From Reticulitermes speratus (taxonomy: Eukaryota; Arthropoda; Insecta; Blattodea; Rhinotermitidae): a stretch of DNA of 64,000 nt. This document shows, one piece after another, positions 34,577 to 47,540 of this stretch. The notes beneath the pieces were generated by a model. That model was not told where the DNA came from, did not search any database, and saw nothing but the letters and a program-made list of their open reading frames with translations. The DNA is taken from the NCBI GenBank assembly GCA_021186555.1, contig JAJKFL010000020.1, positions 124,001 through 188,000 of the forward strand. Reading direction: 5' to 3'. A program made the translations under genes and the position numbers. Each line of letters opens with the position of its first letter. Within the stretch, counting starts at the first letter, position 1.

Positions 34577-37245
34577 AGACACTATACCAATATATCACAA
34601 ACAACCAATACTGTATGACACTATACCACTATATAACAAACAACCAATACTGTATGACACTATAACACTATATAACAAACAACCAATACTGTATGACACT
34701 ATACCACTATATCACAAAAAACCAATAATCTATGACACTATACCACTATATCACAAACAACCAATAATCTATGACAATATAACAATATATCACAAACAAC
34801 CAATACTGTATGACACTATACAACTATATCACAAACAACCAATAATCTATGACACTATACCACTATATCACAAACAACCAATACTGTATGACACTATACC
34901 ACTATATCACAAAAAACCAATAATCTATGACACTATACCACTATATCACAAACAACCAATAATCTATGACACTATACCACTATATCACAAACAACCAATA
35001 ATCTATGACACTATACCAATATATCACAAACAACCAATACTGTATGACACTATACCACTATATAACAAACAACCAATACTGTATGACACTATACCACTAT
35101 ATAACAAACAACCAATACTGTATGACACTATACCACTATATCACAAAAAACCAATAATCTATGACACTGTACCACTAAATCACAAACAACCAATAATCTA
35201 TGACACTATACCAATATATCACAAACAACCAATACTGTATGACACTATACCACTATATAACAAACAACCAATACTGTATGACACTATACCACTATATAAC
35301 AAACAACCAATACTGTATGACACTATACCACTATATCACAAAAAACCAATAATCTATGACACTATACCACTATATCACAAACAACCAATATTCTATGACA
35401 ATATACCAATATATCACAAACAACCAATACTGTATGACACTATACCACTATATCACAAGCAACCAATAATGTATGACACTATACAACTATATCACAAACA
35501 ACCAATATCTTATGACACTTACCACTATATCACAAACAACCAATAATGTATGACACTATACCACTATATCACAACAACCAATATTATGTATGACAACTAT
35601 ACAACTATTATCACATAACAACCAATATTATGACACTATACCACTATATCACAAACAACAATACTGTATGAAACTATACCACTATATCACAAACAACCAA
35701 TACTGTATGACACTATACCACTATATCACAAACAACCAATACTGTATGACACTATACCACTATATCACAAACAACAATACTGTATGAACACTATACCACT
35801 ATATCACAAACAACCAATACTGTATGACACTATACCACTATATCACAAACAACACAATACTGTATGACACTATACCACTACATCACAAACAACCAATACT
35901 GTATGACACTATACCACTATATCACAAACAACAATACTGTATGACACTATACCACTATATCACAAACAACATACTGTATGACACTATACCACTACATCAC
36001 AAAACAACCAATACTGTATGACACTATACCACTATATCACAAACAACCAATACTGTATACTACTATACCACTATACACAAACAACCAATACTGTAAGACA
36101 CTATACCACTTTATCACAAACAACCAATTACTGCAATGACATATACACTATATCACAAAACCAATATGTATAACAAATACCACTATATCACAAACATCCA
36201 ATACTGTATGACACTATACCACTATATACAAAACAACCAATACTGTATGACACTATACCACTTTATCACAAAAACCAATATGATGACACTATACCACTAT
36301 ATCACAAACAACCAATAGTATAACATATACCACTATATCACAAACACCAATACTGTATGACACTATACACTATATCACAAACAACCAATACTGATGACAC
36401 TATACCACTATATCACAAACAACCAATATGTATGACACTATACCATATATCACAAACAACAATACAGTTGACATATACCACTATATCACAAACAACAGTA
36501 CTGTATGACACTATACCACTATATCACAAACAACCAATACTGTATGACACTATACCACTATATCACAAACAACCAATACTGTATGACACTATACCATTAT
36601 ATCACAAACCACCAATACTCTATGACACTATACAACTATATCACAAACAACCAATACTGTATGACACTATACCACTATATCACAAACAACCAATACTGTA
36701 TGACTCTATGACACTATATCACAAACAACCAATGCTGTATGACACTACCACTATATCACAAACAACCAATATATCAATGACATATACCACTATATCACAA
36801 ATAACAATACTGTATGAAACTATCAACTATATCACAAACAACCAATACTGTATGACACTATACCACTATATCACAAACAACCAATACTGTATGAAACTAT
36901 ACCACTATATCACAAACAACCAATACTGTATGACACTATACCACTATATCACAAATCACAATACTGTATGACACTATACCACTATTTCACAAACAACCAA
37001 TACTGTATGGACATATACCACATATTCACAAACAACCAATACTGTTTGACACTGTACCACTATATCACAACAACCATACTGTATGACACTATACCACTAT
37101 ATCACAAACAACCAATATGTATGACACTTACCACTTACAAAACACAATATGTAGGCACTATACCATATATCACAACAAACCAATACTGTATGACACTATA
37201 CCATATCACAAACACTATGTTGAATATCATATCACCACAATAGAA
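34577..37245. repeat. 39-bp tandem array, right block, about 68 copies
   Basis: Same unit family as 21008-24391. A multi-unit pattern with TATATAACAAACAACC units followed by ATCACAAAAAACCAATAATC recurs at about 34600, 35040 and 35240. After about 35500 the copies carry many indels, becoming worse to the end. Confidence 0.95.
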
Positions 37246-37299
37246 CATATAATTACACAAAAACCTTGATGACAATATTTCACACGTTCTCTAACATAG

Positions 37300-38912
37300 A
37301 GGATATCACGTACATTGAACATCGCAAATTAGACCAATATCACTATTACATCCTTTTATAAAGTTTTTGAGAAGTTATTTATTCAGAATGCCCAACATGT
37401 GTCCAAAATCAGATACTTGCAAAGGATCAATATGGTTTTAGAAGCAAATCGTCCACTGACAAGCGCCTGATATATTAATAATGAAATATTAACTGCCTTT
37501 ATAAAAATAGATTGTTGGGGGCATCTTCTGTGATTTAGAGGCTTTTGATTGTGTAATCATAAAATTTTGCTGACAATTAGAACAGTATGGATTGCAGGGA
37601 AATTTAAGCCTTGATCAAATCCTACTCACAGAGAGATACCGACAGTTGTATACAAAACATACTAAAATAGTTATTCAGATTTGGAAATAGTCAATCATGT
37701 TGTACGCAGGGATCTATTGTTGGTCCTTTATTTTTCTTATTATATATAAATGATTTGCCTTCAGTAACCACTAAAATACTACATTAGTGTTATATGCTGA
37801 CGATACTAGTCGGATAATTACTGGTTCTATCCCTGTACAATTTTCAACTGAAGTAAATACAGTCTTTGATGATATTAATGAATGGTTTAGGAGTAATTTG
37901 GTGTTTTTAGATTTTGATAAAACTAATTTCTTACAATTCCGGACTAAGAATAGTCAGAAGATCGATTTAAATATTACATTACTAAACAAGCATATTACTA
38001 ACACCACTAACATTAAGTTTCTGGGGTTGACTATTGATGAGAAGTTGTCATGGAAGTGTCACATCAATCATGTTTTGACAAAGTTGAGCTCTGCTTGCTA
38101 TGCTCTTAGGATTGTCACGCCACTTATGGCGGAAGAAACTTTAAGAGTGATTTATTTTTCATATGTACACTCAATATTACCCTATGGCATAATTTTATGG
38201 GGCAATTCACCGCAAAGTATTAGTGTTTTCAAGATGCAAAAACGAATAATTCGGATCATGACTATGTCTATATATAGAGACTCTTGTAGACAACTGTTTA
38301 AAAAATTGGGAATCTTACCATTTTACTCTCAACATATATTTTCTTTATTGTTGTTTGTGGTGTGAAATGTGGATCTATAAACAACTAAGCAAGAAATGTA
38401 AGGCATTAACAATAGATACAACACAAATTTGCATTTTACTGCAGCCAAATTGACAGCATTTCAAAGGGGGGGCGTATTTTGTTGCAATAAAGACATTTAA
38501 CCGTCTCCCCATAAGCATAAAAAGACTACCAAATAAAACAGAGGCATTCAAATCTGCATTAAAGAGATTCCTTCTTCGACAATCGTTCTATTCATTAGAA
38601 GAGTATTTTAATTATGATAATTCATAAACCTTGATTTTGATATAAAATGAGATAAATTGTACTGTTTCATTGCTTAATGTGTATTATATGTTTACAGATC
38701 CTATTTATGTACAAATGGGTTTAACTAGTTATTGTATACATAATATTTTACCTTTGACAAGTATCTACAGATATACTGTATGTCGTAAAGTTTACATAGT
38801 GATTTAAGTGACTGTACTTACATTGTACGTGTTTGACTGACTGTACATCCTGTGGGTTGTTTTAACCTTGTAAGGATCTACTGAGTGATTAAATGATAAT
38901 TAAATGATTAAC
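37300..38912 (+). mobile_element. Non-LTR retrotransposon (LINE-3 here), 3' part
   Basis: Same family group as LINE-1. RT fragments are visible from about 37350 in scrambled frames (finger, motif A and motif B remnants), then a clean open frame from 37787. The 3' end has a repeated TGATTAAATGATAATTAAAT tail at about 38888-38912. From about 37911 on, it is duplicated at 61581-62582. Confidence 0.8.
37787..38365 (+). pseudogene. LINE-3 RT motif C and C-terminal region
   Basis: This open frame of about 192 codons begins at the RT active site (LYADDTSRIITG). It continues through NEWFRSNLVFLDFDKTNF, FRTKNSQ, KFLGLTIDEKLSWKCHI and YGIILWGNSP to KMQKRIIRIM. Sequence upstream contains the rest of RT with many frameshifts. 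After the stop at 38365 the C-terminal coding remnant continues to about 38625 with further breaks. It lacks RNase H, like LINE-1. Confidence 0.8.
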
Positions 38913-39111
38913 ATGTTTTATAATAATCATGACTATGAAGCTTTCCCATTTGTGACAATTTAATGACACCTTACACCTGACATGACCCACAGCACAAACA
39001 TATGATTTGTCATCACTAATTGAGAGAGACGATGAATGTTCTTACGGATTATTGACTAAAAATGGCGTGTGCTTGAAATGGTTATGAAGTTTTGTGCAGA
39101 AAATGAAATCT
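38913..39111. other. Unique spacer in block B
   Basis: No coding or repeat signal. It is matched by 62583-62781. Confidence 0.5.
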
Positions 39112-39211
39112 TCATTACAAGTGCTTGTTACACACGCATAACTTCATTACAAGTGCTTGTTACACACGCATAACTTCATTACAAGTGCTTGTTACACACG
39201 CACAACTTCAT
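39112..39211. repeat. 32-bp tandem repeat, 3 copies
   Basis: The unit contains TTCATTACAAGTGCTTGTTA and CACACGCATAAC. The corresponding repeat at 62782-62912 has four copies. Confidence 0.9.
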
Positions 39212-39311
39212 TACACAGTAATAGACATAAGCCACTTTTACCAGAAGCTGCAACTGAACCAAGGCCAGACGGTCTCAGTTACGTGACACACAATGTGGAA
39301 AACTGCAGCCA

Positions 39312-41365
39312 AAGTTACAACTACTACATCCCGATATAGGCGACTGATCACAAAAAGCACTCAGTTACAACTACTACATCCCGATATAGGCGACTGATCA
39401 TAACCAACACTCAGTTACAACTACTACATCCCGATATAGGCGAATGATCATAACCAACACTCAGTTACAACTACTACGTCCCGATATAGGCGACTGATCA
39501 TAACCAACACTCAGTTACAACTACTACATTCCGATATAGGCGACTGATCATAACCAACAATCAGTTACAACTACTACATCCCGATATAGGCAGCTGATCA
39601 CAACCAGCACTCAGTTACAACTACTACATTCCGATATAGGCGACTCATCATCACCAACACTCAGTTACAACTACTACATCCCGATATAGGCGACTGATCA
39701 TAACCAACACTCAGTTACAACTACTACATCCCGATATAGGCGACTGATCATACCCAACACTCAGTTACAATTACTACATCCCGATATAGGCAGCTGATCA
39801 CAACCAGCACTCAGTTACAACTACTACATCCGATATAGGCAGCTGATCACAACCAGCACTCAGTTACAACTACTACATCCCGATATAGGCGACTGATCAT
39901 AACCAACACTCAGTTACAACTACTACCTCCCGATATAGGCGACTGATCATAACCAACACTCAGTTACAACTACTACATCACGATATAGGCGACTGATCAT
40001 AACCAAAACTCAGTTACAACTACTACATCCCGATATAGGCGACTGATCATAACCAACACTCAGTTACAACTACTACGTCCCGATATAGGCGACTGATCAT
40101 AACCAGCACTCAGTTACAACTACTACATCCCGATATAGGCGACTGATCATAACCAACACTCAGTTACAACTACTACATCCCGATATAGGCGACTGATCAT
40201 AACCAACACTCAGTTACAACTACTACATCCCGATATAGGCGGCTGATCACAACCAGCACTCAGTTACAACTACTATATCCCGATATAGGCAGCTGATCAC
40301 AACCAGCACTCAGTTACAACTAATACATCCCGATATAGGAGACTGATCATAACCAACACTCAGTTACAACTACTACATCCCGATATAGGCGACTGATCAC
40401 AACCAGCACTCAGTTACAACTACTATATCCCGATATAGGCAGCTGATCACAACCAGCACTCAGTTACAACTACTACATCCCGATATAGGCGACTGATCAT
40501 AACCAGCACTCAGTTACAACTACTACATCCCGATATAGGCGACTGATCATAACCAGCACTCAGTTACAACTACTACATCCCGATATAGACGACTGATCAT
40601 AAGCAGCACTCAGTTACAACTACTACATCCCGATATAGGCGACTGATCATAACCAGCACTCAGTTACAACTACTACATCCCGATATAAACTACTGATCAT
40701 AAGCAGCACTCAGTTACAACTACTACATCCCGATATAGGCGACTGATCATAAGCAGCACTCAGTTACAACTACTACATCCCGATATAGACGACTGATCAT
40801 AAGCAGCACTCAGTTACAACTACTACATCCCGATATAGGCGACTGATCATAACCAGCACTCAGTTACAACTACTACATCCCGATATAGACGACTGATCAT
40901 AAGCAGCACTCAGTTACAACTACTACATCCCGATATAGACGACTGATCATAAGCAGCACACAGTTACAACTACTACATCCCGATATAGGCGACTGATCAT
41001 AACCAGCACTCAGTTACAACTACTACATCCCGATATAGACGACTGATCATCAGCAGCACTCAGTTACAACTACTACATCCCGATATAGACGACTGATCAT
41101 AAGCAGCACTCAGTTACAACTACTACATCCCGATATAGGCGACTGATCATAACCAGCACTCAGTTACAACTACTACATCCCGATATAGGCGACTGATCAT
41201 AACCAGCACTCAGTTACAACTACTACATCCCGATATAGGCGACTGATCATAACCAGCACTCAGTTACAACTACTACATCCCGATATAGACGACTGATCAT
41301 AAGCAGCACTCAGTTACAACTACTACATCCCGATATAGGCGACTGATCATAACCAGCACTCAGTA
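39312..41365. repeat. 50-bp tandem array, about 41 copies
   Basis: The unit begins CAGTTACAACTACTACATCC and continues CGATATAGGCGACTGATCAT. The left third mixes several subtypes (AACCAACACT, CAGCTGATCACAACC). The middle has a GACGACTGATCATAAGC subtype. The second copy, at 63010-63764, has about 15 units. Confidence 0.95.
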
Positions 41366-41779
41366 ATACACGTGTTGTAACCAACAGCAAATTGCATGAA
41401 GCACGTTCGTCACACGTTAACTTAAGTTTACTTGCAATATTGCACACTGTCATCACTTAAATGTATAGAGCAATGCTTTCTATTGCATTAAATCAACGAC
41501 ATTTGCAATATTAAATCAGCCATACTTTCTGCTCTTGACCGTGGACAATGCCCTCCTGACTACAACAACAGCTCCCGAATGACAATTGACTAATAAGACA
41601 TAGCACGTGACGTGTCAAGCTCTAGTCAATATCAGACTGCATTTGATTTGTCTGACCGTCACTTATGCAGTTGGGTCACCACCACTGAAATCTGCAGTCC
41701 GAGTTCTAGTCAGTCAGACTGAAACTGTCTTGACTTGACTTGTCTGGTTTGGTGTGTCCACACCCTAAGAAACACTTAC
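41366..41779. other. Unique sequence left of the candidate exon
   Basis: No coding signal. The first approximately 235 bp are duplicated at 63765-64000. Confidence 0.5.
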
Positions 41780-41902
41780 CTGTACAGGATGGTGGGCAAA
41801 GAGTGTCCTCAGACATGAAAAATGTCCGGCCTCAACAGACTGTCCCAAAAGAAACACTCCGACTGATGTAACAATAACACAAGCTCCGTAATTCCTTGTA
41901 GA
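41780..41902 (-). CDS. Candidate internal exon, unknown membrane-like protein
   Basis: This is a 123-bp segment on the minus strand with a strong acceptor (CATCTCTCTGCTTGCAG, ending at 41903) and a consensus donor (ACAG then GTAAGTGTT, from 41779). It is open in one frame (41 codons, length a multiple of three) and closed by stops in the other two. The peptide begins STRNYGACVIVTSVGVFLLG and ends in FAHHPVQ; the first half is hydrophobic enough to be a membrane helix. It vaguely recalls helices of the drug/metabolite transporter superfamily, but I do not recognise the gene. No partner exon was found in the neighbouring arrays. Confidence 0.45.
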
Positions 41903-41965
41903 CTGCAAGCAGAGAGATGAGACAGAGTTATCATTTAGAGCGGTGCGTTTGGCTGTGCGTTATGA

Positions 41966-43445
41966 AACAACAAACATGTTCACATGTAGTCACATGACCA
42001 CTTACAAACAACAAACATGTTCACATGTAGTCACCTGACCTCTTACAAACAACAAACATGTTCACATGTAGTCACCTGACCTGTTGCAAACTACAAACAT
42101 GTTCACATGTAGTCACCTGACCTCTTACAAACAACAAACATGTTCACATGTAGTCACCTGACCTGTTGCAAACTACAAACATGTTCACATGTAGTCACTT
42201 GACCTCTTACAAACAACAAACATGTTCACATGTAGTCACCTGACCTCTTACAAACAACAAACATGTTCACAAGTAGTCACCTGACCTCTTACAAACAACA
42301 AACATGTTCACATGTAGTCACCTGACATCTTACAAACAACAAACATGTTCACATGTAGTCACCTGACCTCTTACAAACAACAAACATGTTCACATGTAGT
42401 CACCTGACCTCTTACAAACAACAAACATGTTCACATGTAGTCTCCTGACCTCTTACAAACAACATACATGTTCACATGTAGTCACCTGACCTCTTACAAA
42501 CAACAAACATGTTCACATGTAGTCACCTGACCTCTTACAAACAACAAACATGTTCACATGTAGTCACCTGACCTCTTACAAACAACATACATGTCCACAT
42601 GTAGTCAGCTGACCTCTTACAAACAACAAACATGTTCACATGTAGACACCTGACCTCTTACAAACAACATACATGTTCACATGTAGTCACCTGACCTCTT
42701 ACAAACAACAAACATGTTCACATGTAGTCACCTGACCTCTTACAAACAACAAACATGTTCACATGTAGTCACCTGACCTCTTACAAACAACATACATGTC
42801 CACATGTAGTCAGCTGACCTCTTACAAACAACAAACATGTTCACATGTAGACACCTGACCTCTTACAAACAACATACATGTTCACATGTAGTCACCTGAC
42901 CTCTTACAAACAACAAACATGTTCACATGTAGTCACCTGACCTCTTACAAACAACATACATGTTCACATGTAGTCACCTGACCTCTTACAAACAACAAAC
43001 ATGTTCACATGTAGTCACCTGACCTCTTACAAACAACATACATGTTCACATGTAGTCACCTGACCTCTTACAAACAACATACATGTCCACATGTAGTCAG
43101 CTGACCTCTTACAAACAACAAACATGTTCACATGTAGACACCTGACCTCTTACAAACAACATACATGTTCACATGTAGTCACCTGACCTCTTACAAACAA
43201 CAAACATGTTCACATGTAGTCACCTGACCTCTTACAAACAACAAACATGTTCACATGTAGTCACCTGACCTCTTACAAACAACAAACATGTTCACATGTA
43301 GTCACCTGACCTCTTACAAACAACAAACATGTTCACATGTAGTCACCTGACCTCTTACAAACAACAAACATGTTCACATGTAGTCACCTGACCTCTTACA
43401 AACAACAAACATGTTCACATGTAGTCACCAGACCTCTTACAAACA
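41966..43445. repeat. 41-bp tandem array, about 36 copies
   Basis: The unit begins AAACATGTTCACATGTAGTC and continues ACCTGACCTCTTACAAACAAC. A variant pair (ATGTCCACATGTAGTCAGCT, then GTAGACACCTG) recurs at about 42590, 42795 and 43085, which indicates higher-order duplication of several units. Confidence 0.95.
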
Positions 43446-44193
43446 GTCCAGCAGATAAACCATACAACAAATTGCTCTAAGTAAATATATCACAGCAGTG
43501 ACACACTAAAACACATTCTCACAAGAAAATTTATTCAGTCAAATCTTAAGATCTGACTTTCCACAGCAGTTGTGCTGAACAGTCAGGACTGCGTCTTCTT
43601 TTTGGTGAAATCTGGCATATTTTTATGTATATCGCTTTATCAACTTTGTATTATTGGCCTTCTAGGTTCCTATCATGAAATGGACCAGTGACTCAGGTTC
43701 AGATCCTGAACAGTCCTTATTGGAAATAAATTTCTTTTGGTTAGTTAATTAGAAAAAGGACTTTCGGCTTGTACGATAAAGATAGCTAGAGACGAAAGTG
43801 AGACGGAATGAGTCCAGTTAGCGCATTCAAAAGAATGAGACTGTGCAGAACGCCAGTCAACTGTCGAGTTGAATGGGGTTCTGGAGCTAGATATTTCTTA
43901 GCGAAATTCTAGATTTGACATAATTTCATGAGTGGACACTGCCAGAGGGCAACACCCCAAAATGATCATTGACCATAAATTTGAGTTCCCTCTACTTACA
44001 ATCAAGGAGTACAAGCGCAAAAATTAGTGTAACCAATCAGGTTTATTTTTTCAAAAAGTTGAATTTGGACTATGGAGATTCTTTAAATTTGAGTTTTGAC
44101 CGATAGAATTATTTGGTATATTGGAAGGGGAATTGGAGAGAGATTGGTGAAGATGGATGCAGGCTAGTAAGTACAGCGCTCAAGTTTTGGCTT
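43446..44193. other. Unique sequence
   Basis: AT-rich, with no reading frame, repeat or splice pair that I can support. Confidence 0.4.
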
Positions 44194-44360
44194 TGGAGCA
44201 GTGAGGCTGCACAGATGGTGTTTGTACCTCAGATTGGAGCAGTGAGGCTGCACAGATGGTGTTTGTACCTCAGATTGGAGCAGTGAGGATGCACAGATGG
44301 TGTTTGTACCTCAGATTGGAGCAGTGAGGCTGCACAGATGGTGTTTGTACCTCAGATTGT
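44194..44360. repeat. 41-bp tandem repeat, 4 copies
   Basis: The unit begins GGAGCAGTGAGGCTGCACAG and continues ATGGTGTTTGTACCTCAGATT. It is unrelated to the 41-bp array at 41966-43445. Confidence 0.93.
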
Positions 44361-45312
44361 TGGACTTTCAGATCTAAATTCTAATTACAGAAAATTGTGT
44401 TGGTGTAACTCAAAGTTCATATTGTTTCAATAGTACAGTTAACATTATATTTAGTTGCTTGTAAAGTTACAACCAACTTACATAAGTGCTGTATAACAAT
44501 AAAGTAACACCTTTCTGTGGTAAATCAAGAAACGTTAAGTTGTGTTTAATTGTGAGTGACCATCAGAGTAGTGAATTGCAGACGTTGCAGCGACCTCCCA
44601 TGTATTAACCTTGAAGAAAGACCTACTTGACTAGTCGTTGTCTGCAACAAGACATCCACTGCATACCATCATTCAACACCAGGTAAGTAAGGCAGAAGAA
44701 CATTCCAGTGTTACTGACATGTATCAACCGTGAGGTACTTTGTGTTTGTACCGGTATTGGTTGTGTATTAACATATTAATTGTTTTCTTTTCTTCTGTTT
44801 ACTTCCAATTACTTGATACTGATTACATTTCAGTAACTACTGTGTGCAATTCAATGTTTACAAAATGCACCGTGAGACTAATATAAAACTTACTGTGTGC
44901 AAGTTTACACGCAGTAGATGAAGGAAGTTGCTTTGGTCTGCTGCAGTCACATTCAACCACGAACACCGTACATGGGTAAGTTTCAACCAAAGGCTAAGTA
45001 GCAATCTTTATATGTCTTCCTCAATATGTGTTTTTAGAACTGTTGCGAGCTGCCGAAACACATGACATCTGCTGTCTACATATACTTGTGTTTCGACTGA
45101 TACAATTTCTGTATATTACAGTAAGTTTCAAATTACCATCTTCTCTGTAACTTTGTAAGTTGACTTGCCAGGAATCACCGGGTAGGTACGATTTAAGTTC
45201 AGACTGTAATCAGCCACCAGGTAACTGTGCTGCCACATGAAGCTGAAACAAACGTCACTTGTGTATGGCCACCTGGAGAACAGCAGGAGTACTTTGACCG
45301 TTCCTTTTTAGT
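44361..45312. other. Unique sequence with isolated donor-like sites
   Basis: GTAAGT-type sites occur (for example CCAGGTAAGTAAGG near 44681 and ATGGGTAAGTTTC near 44970), but no open exon can be paired with them. Confidence 0.35.
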
Positions 45313-46132
45313 GTGAAACACTGGGTGCTTGTGACTGAAACACTAGGTGCTTATGACTGAAACACTAGGTGCTTATGACTGAAACACTGGGTGCTTATGA
45401 CTGAAACACTAGGTGCTTATGACTCAAACACTAGGTGCTTATGACTGAAACACTAGGTGCTTTTGTCTGAAAAACAAGGTGCTTAAGACTGAAACACTAG
45501 GTGCTTATGACTGAACACTAGGTGCTTATGACTGAAACACTAGGTGCTTATGATTGAAACACTAGGTGCTTATGACTGAAACACTAGGTGCTTATGACTG
45601 AAACACTAGGTGCTTTTGTCTGAAACACAAGGTGCTTATGACTGAAACACTGGGTGCTTATGACTGAAACACTGGGTGCTTATGACTGAAAAACTGAGTG
45701 CTTATGACTGAAACACTAGGTGCTTATGACTGAAACACTAGGTGCTTATGACTGAAACACTAGGTGCTTATGAATGAAACACTAGGTGCTTATGACTGAA
45801 ACACTAGGTGCTTATGACTGAAACACTAGGTGCTTATGACTGAAACACTGGGTGCTTATGACTGAAACACTAGGTGCTTATGACTGAAACACTGGGTGCT
45901 TATGACTGAAACACTAGGTGCTTATGACTGAAACACTAGGTGCTTATGACTGAAACACTAGGTGCTTTTGTCTGAAACACAAGGTGCTTATGACTGAAAC
46001 ACTGGGTGCTTATGACTGAAACACTGGGTGCTTATGACTGAAACACTAAGTGCTTATGACTGAAACACTGGGTGCTTATGACTGAAACACTGGGTGCTTT
46101 TGTCTGAATCACTGGGTGCTTATGACTGAAAC
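45313..46132. repeat. 22-bp tandem array, about 37 copies
   Basis: The unit is GAAACACTAGGTGCTTATGA plus CT, with GGG/AGG and TTTTGTCT variants. A subset of variants recurs as a block (TTTTGTCTGAAACACAAGG near 45610 and again near 45965), so part of the array was itself duplicated. Confidence 0.95.
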
Positions 46133-46438
46133 AAAAAAACAGATTCTAGGCACATGCTCTGCAATAGTTTGTTTATTAGCTTATGTAACGTGTGACCTGT
46201 GAAACTAGACTCAATGTCACGGATAATCGCCTTGCTTTAGTATTGTCCTCTTTGGAAGCCAACAAGCCTCTCTCATATACTTACGCACATTTAAATTTTA
46301 CGGGCGGTGTCAATATCCATGGGTTAATAAAAGCGAAATGTTAAACACACACACGCACCAGCATTTCGATTTACTTCCATGATTTCAACGTATGGGCGCT
46401 GCAACATCGTACCAACAGCGTGGGCAATGTATATTCCT
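46133..46438. other. Unique sequence
   Basis: No feature seen beyond a short CA-rich run near 46347. Confidence 0.4.
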
Positions 46439-46441
46439 ACA

Positions 46442-46508
<67 letters not shown>

Positions 46509-46509
46509 G

Positions 46510-46551
<42 letters not shown>

Positions 46552-46566
46552 TACTACTACTACTAC
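46439..46566. repeat. ACT trinucleotide microsatellite
   Basis: About 42 ACT/CTA triplets with two interruptions (AGT near 46508, TCT near 46549). Confidence 0.97.
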
Positions 46567-46849
46567 CAATTCTATACAGTATTCCACAACTTAAAACATC
46601 ATTCATTTCACGTTCAAGCTTTGTTATGTGCGACATTGCAGTCACTCTCAAGTTCCTATGCCGCTAAACACAATAAAAGGAGCCGTTTGTACCCAGTGCC
46701 TGGGGCAGAACTGTCGTGGCCTGTTTAAAGGTGCTACTTAGCATTCTGAAGACAGCAAGGGCTACCTGCAGTACCTTACCGAGCGGATGCATGTGACTGA
46801 GGAAAAGCGAAGACCGGCAGGCACGATTACGTGGCGAGAGTTCGGTATT

Positions 46850-47052
46850 CAGTCAGCAAGCGAGCGAGCGGGTCTGTCTTGACTTATTTAACGACGTCCT
46901 CGCCACTGCACTGACTGCTCAGAGCCGACAGAGGCGATGCTTCTGAACGTCCAGTCGACGCACTGCCGGCCCGCCCAAACAGCTGCATAACGCAGCTTGG
47001 CGAGCAGACGGACCGCAGCTGTGAGCAGGAGAGGTCGTGGGGCTGCAGCAAG
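46850..47052 (+). promoter_or_regulatory. Candidate non-coding first exon and promoter region
   Basis: A locally GC- and CpG-rich stretch ends at a consensus 5' splice site (GCAGCAAG then GTAAGTTG, with GT at 47053-47054). An initiator-like TCAGT lies at about 46853. The next coding exon downstream on the same strand, the GPCR, begins right after a 3' splice site at 52887, so this could be its 5' UTR exon across a 5.8-kb intron. A short upstream ORF (46937-46990) lies inside. This is inference from signals only. Confidence 0.35.
46937..46990 (+). other. Possible upstream ORF of 17 codons
   Basis: ATG at 46937 to TAA at 46988-46990 inside the candidate first exon. If that exon is real, this short frame could dampen translation of the GPCR. 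No conservation evidence is available. Confidence 0.2.
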
Positions 47053-47063
47053 GTAAGTTGATC

Positions 47064-47420
47064 GGACAACTGTGCTGATACTATAAGTGGACAACTGTGC
47101 TGATACTGTAAGTGGACAACTGTGCTGATACTGTAAGTGGACAACTGTGCTGATACTATAAGTGGACAACTGTGCTGATACTATAAGTGGACAACTGTGC
47201 TGATACTATAAGTGGACAACTGTGCTGATACTATAAGTGGACAACTGTGCTGATACTGTAAGTGGACAACTGTGCTGATACTATAAGTGGACAACTGTGC
47301 TGATACTATAAGTGGACAACTGTGCTGATACTATAAGTGGACAACTGTGCTGATACTATAAGTGGACAACTGTGTTGATACTATAAGTGGACAACTGTGC
47401 TGATACTATAAGTGGACAAC
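47064..47420. repeat. 25-bp tandem array, about 14 copies
   Basis: The unit is GGACAACTGTGCTGATACTA plus TAAGT. It starts about 10 bp after the candidate 5' splice site. Three units read CTGTAAGTGG and so contain a GTAAGT. Confidence 0.94.
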
Positions 47421-47540
47421 GGGACTGCGGCATGCTGCCAGGTCAGCGTTAAGGTAGTAGTAACAGAAGTGTTTACGTGACAACTACTTGTTGAGTCACC
47501 CCTAAGTACGACATCTGAGGTTCTCACAGCGGTACTTCTG

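Larger units (their letters stand above)
37911..41600. repeat. Segmental duplication block B, copy 1
   Basis: LINE-3 3' half, its flank, the 32-bp repeat, the 50-bp array and the following unique sequence all recur at 61581-64000 in the same order and orientation, with only scattered base changes outside the arrays. Confidence 0.92.

Noticed and set aside
39312..43445. CRISPR-like regular repeats
   Set aside because: Units are contiguous with no unique spacers, and the genome is eukaryotic; these are tandem minisatellites.
46324..46667. Poly-Thr, poly-Leu, poly-Ser and poly-Val frames
   Set aside because: Artefacts of the ACT trinucleotide repeat read in different frames.
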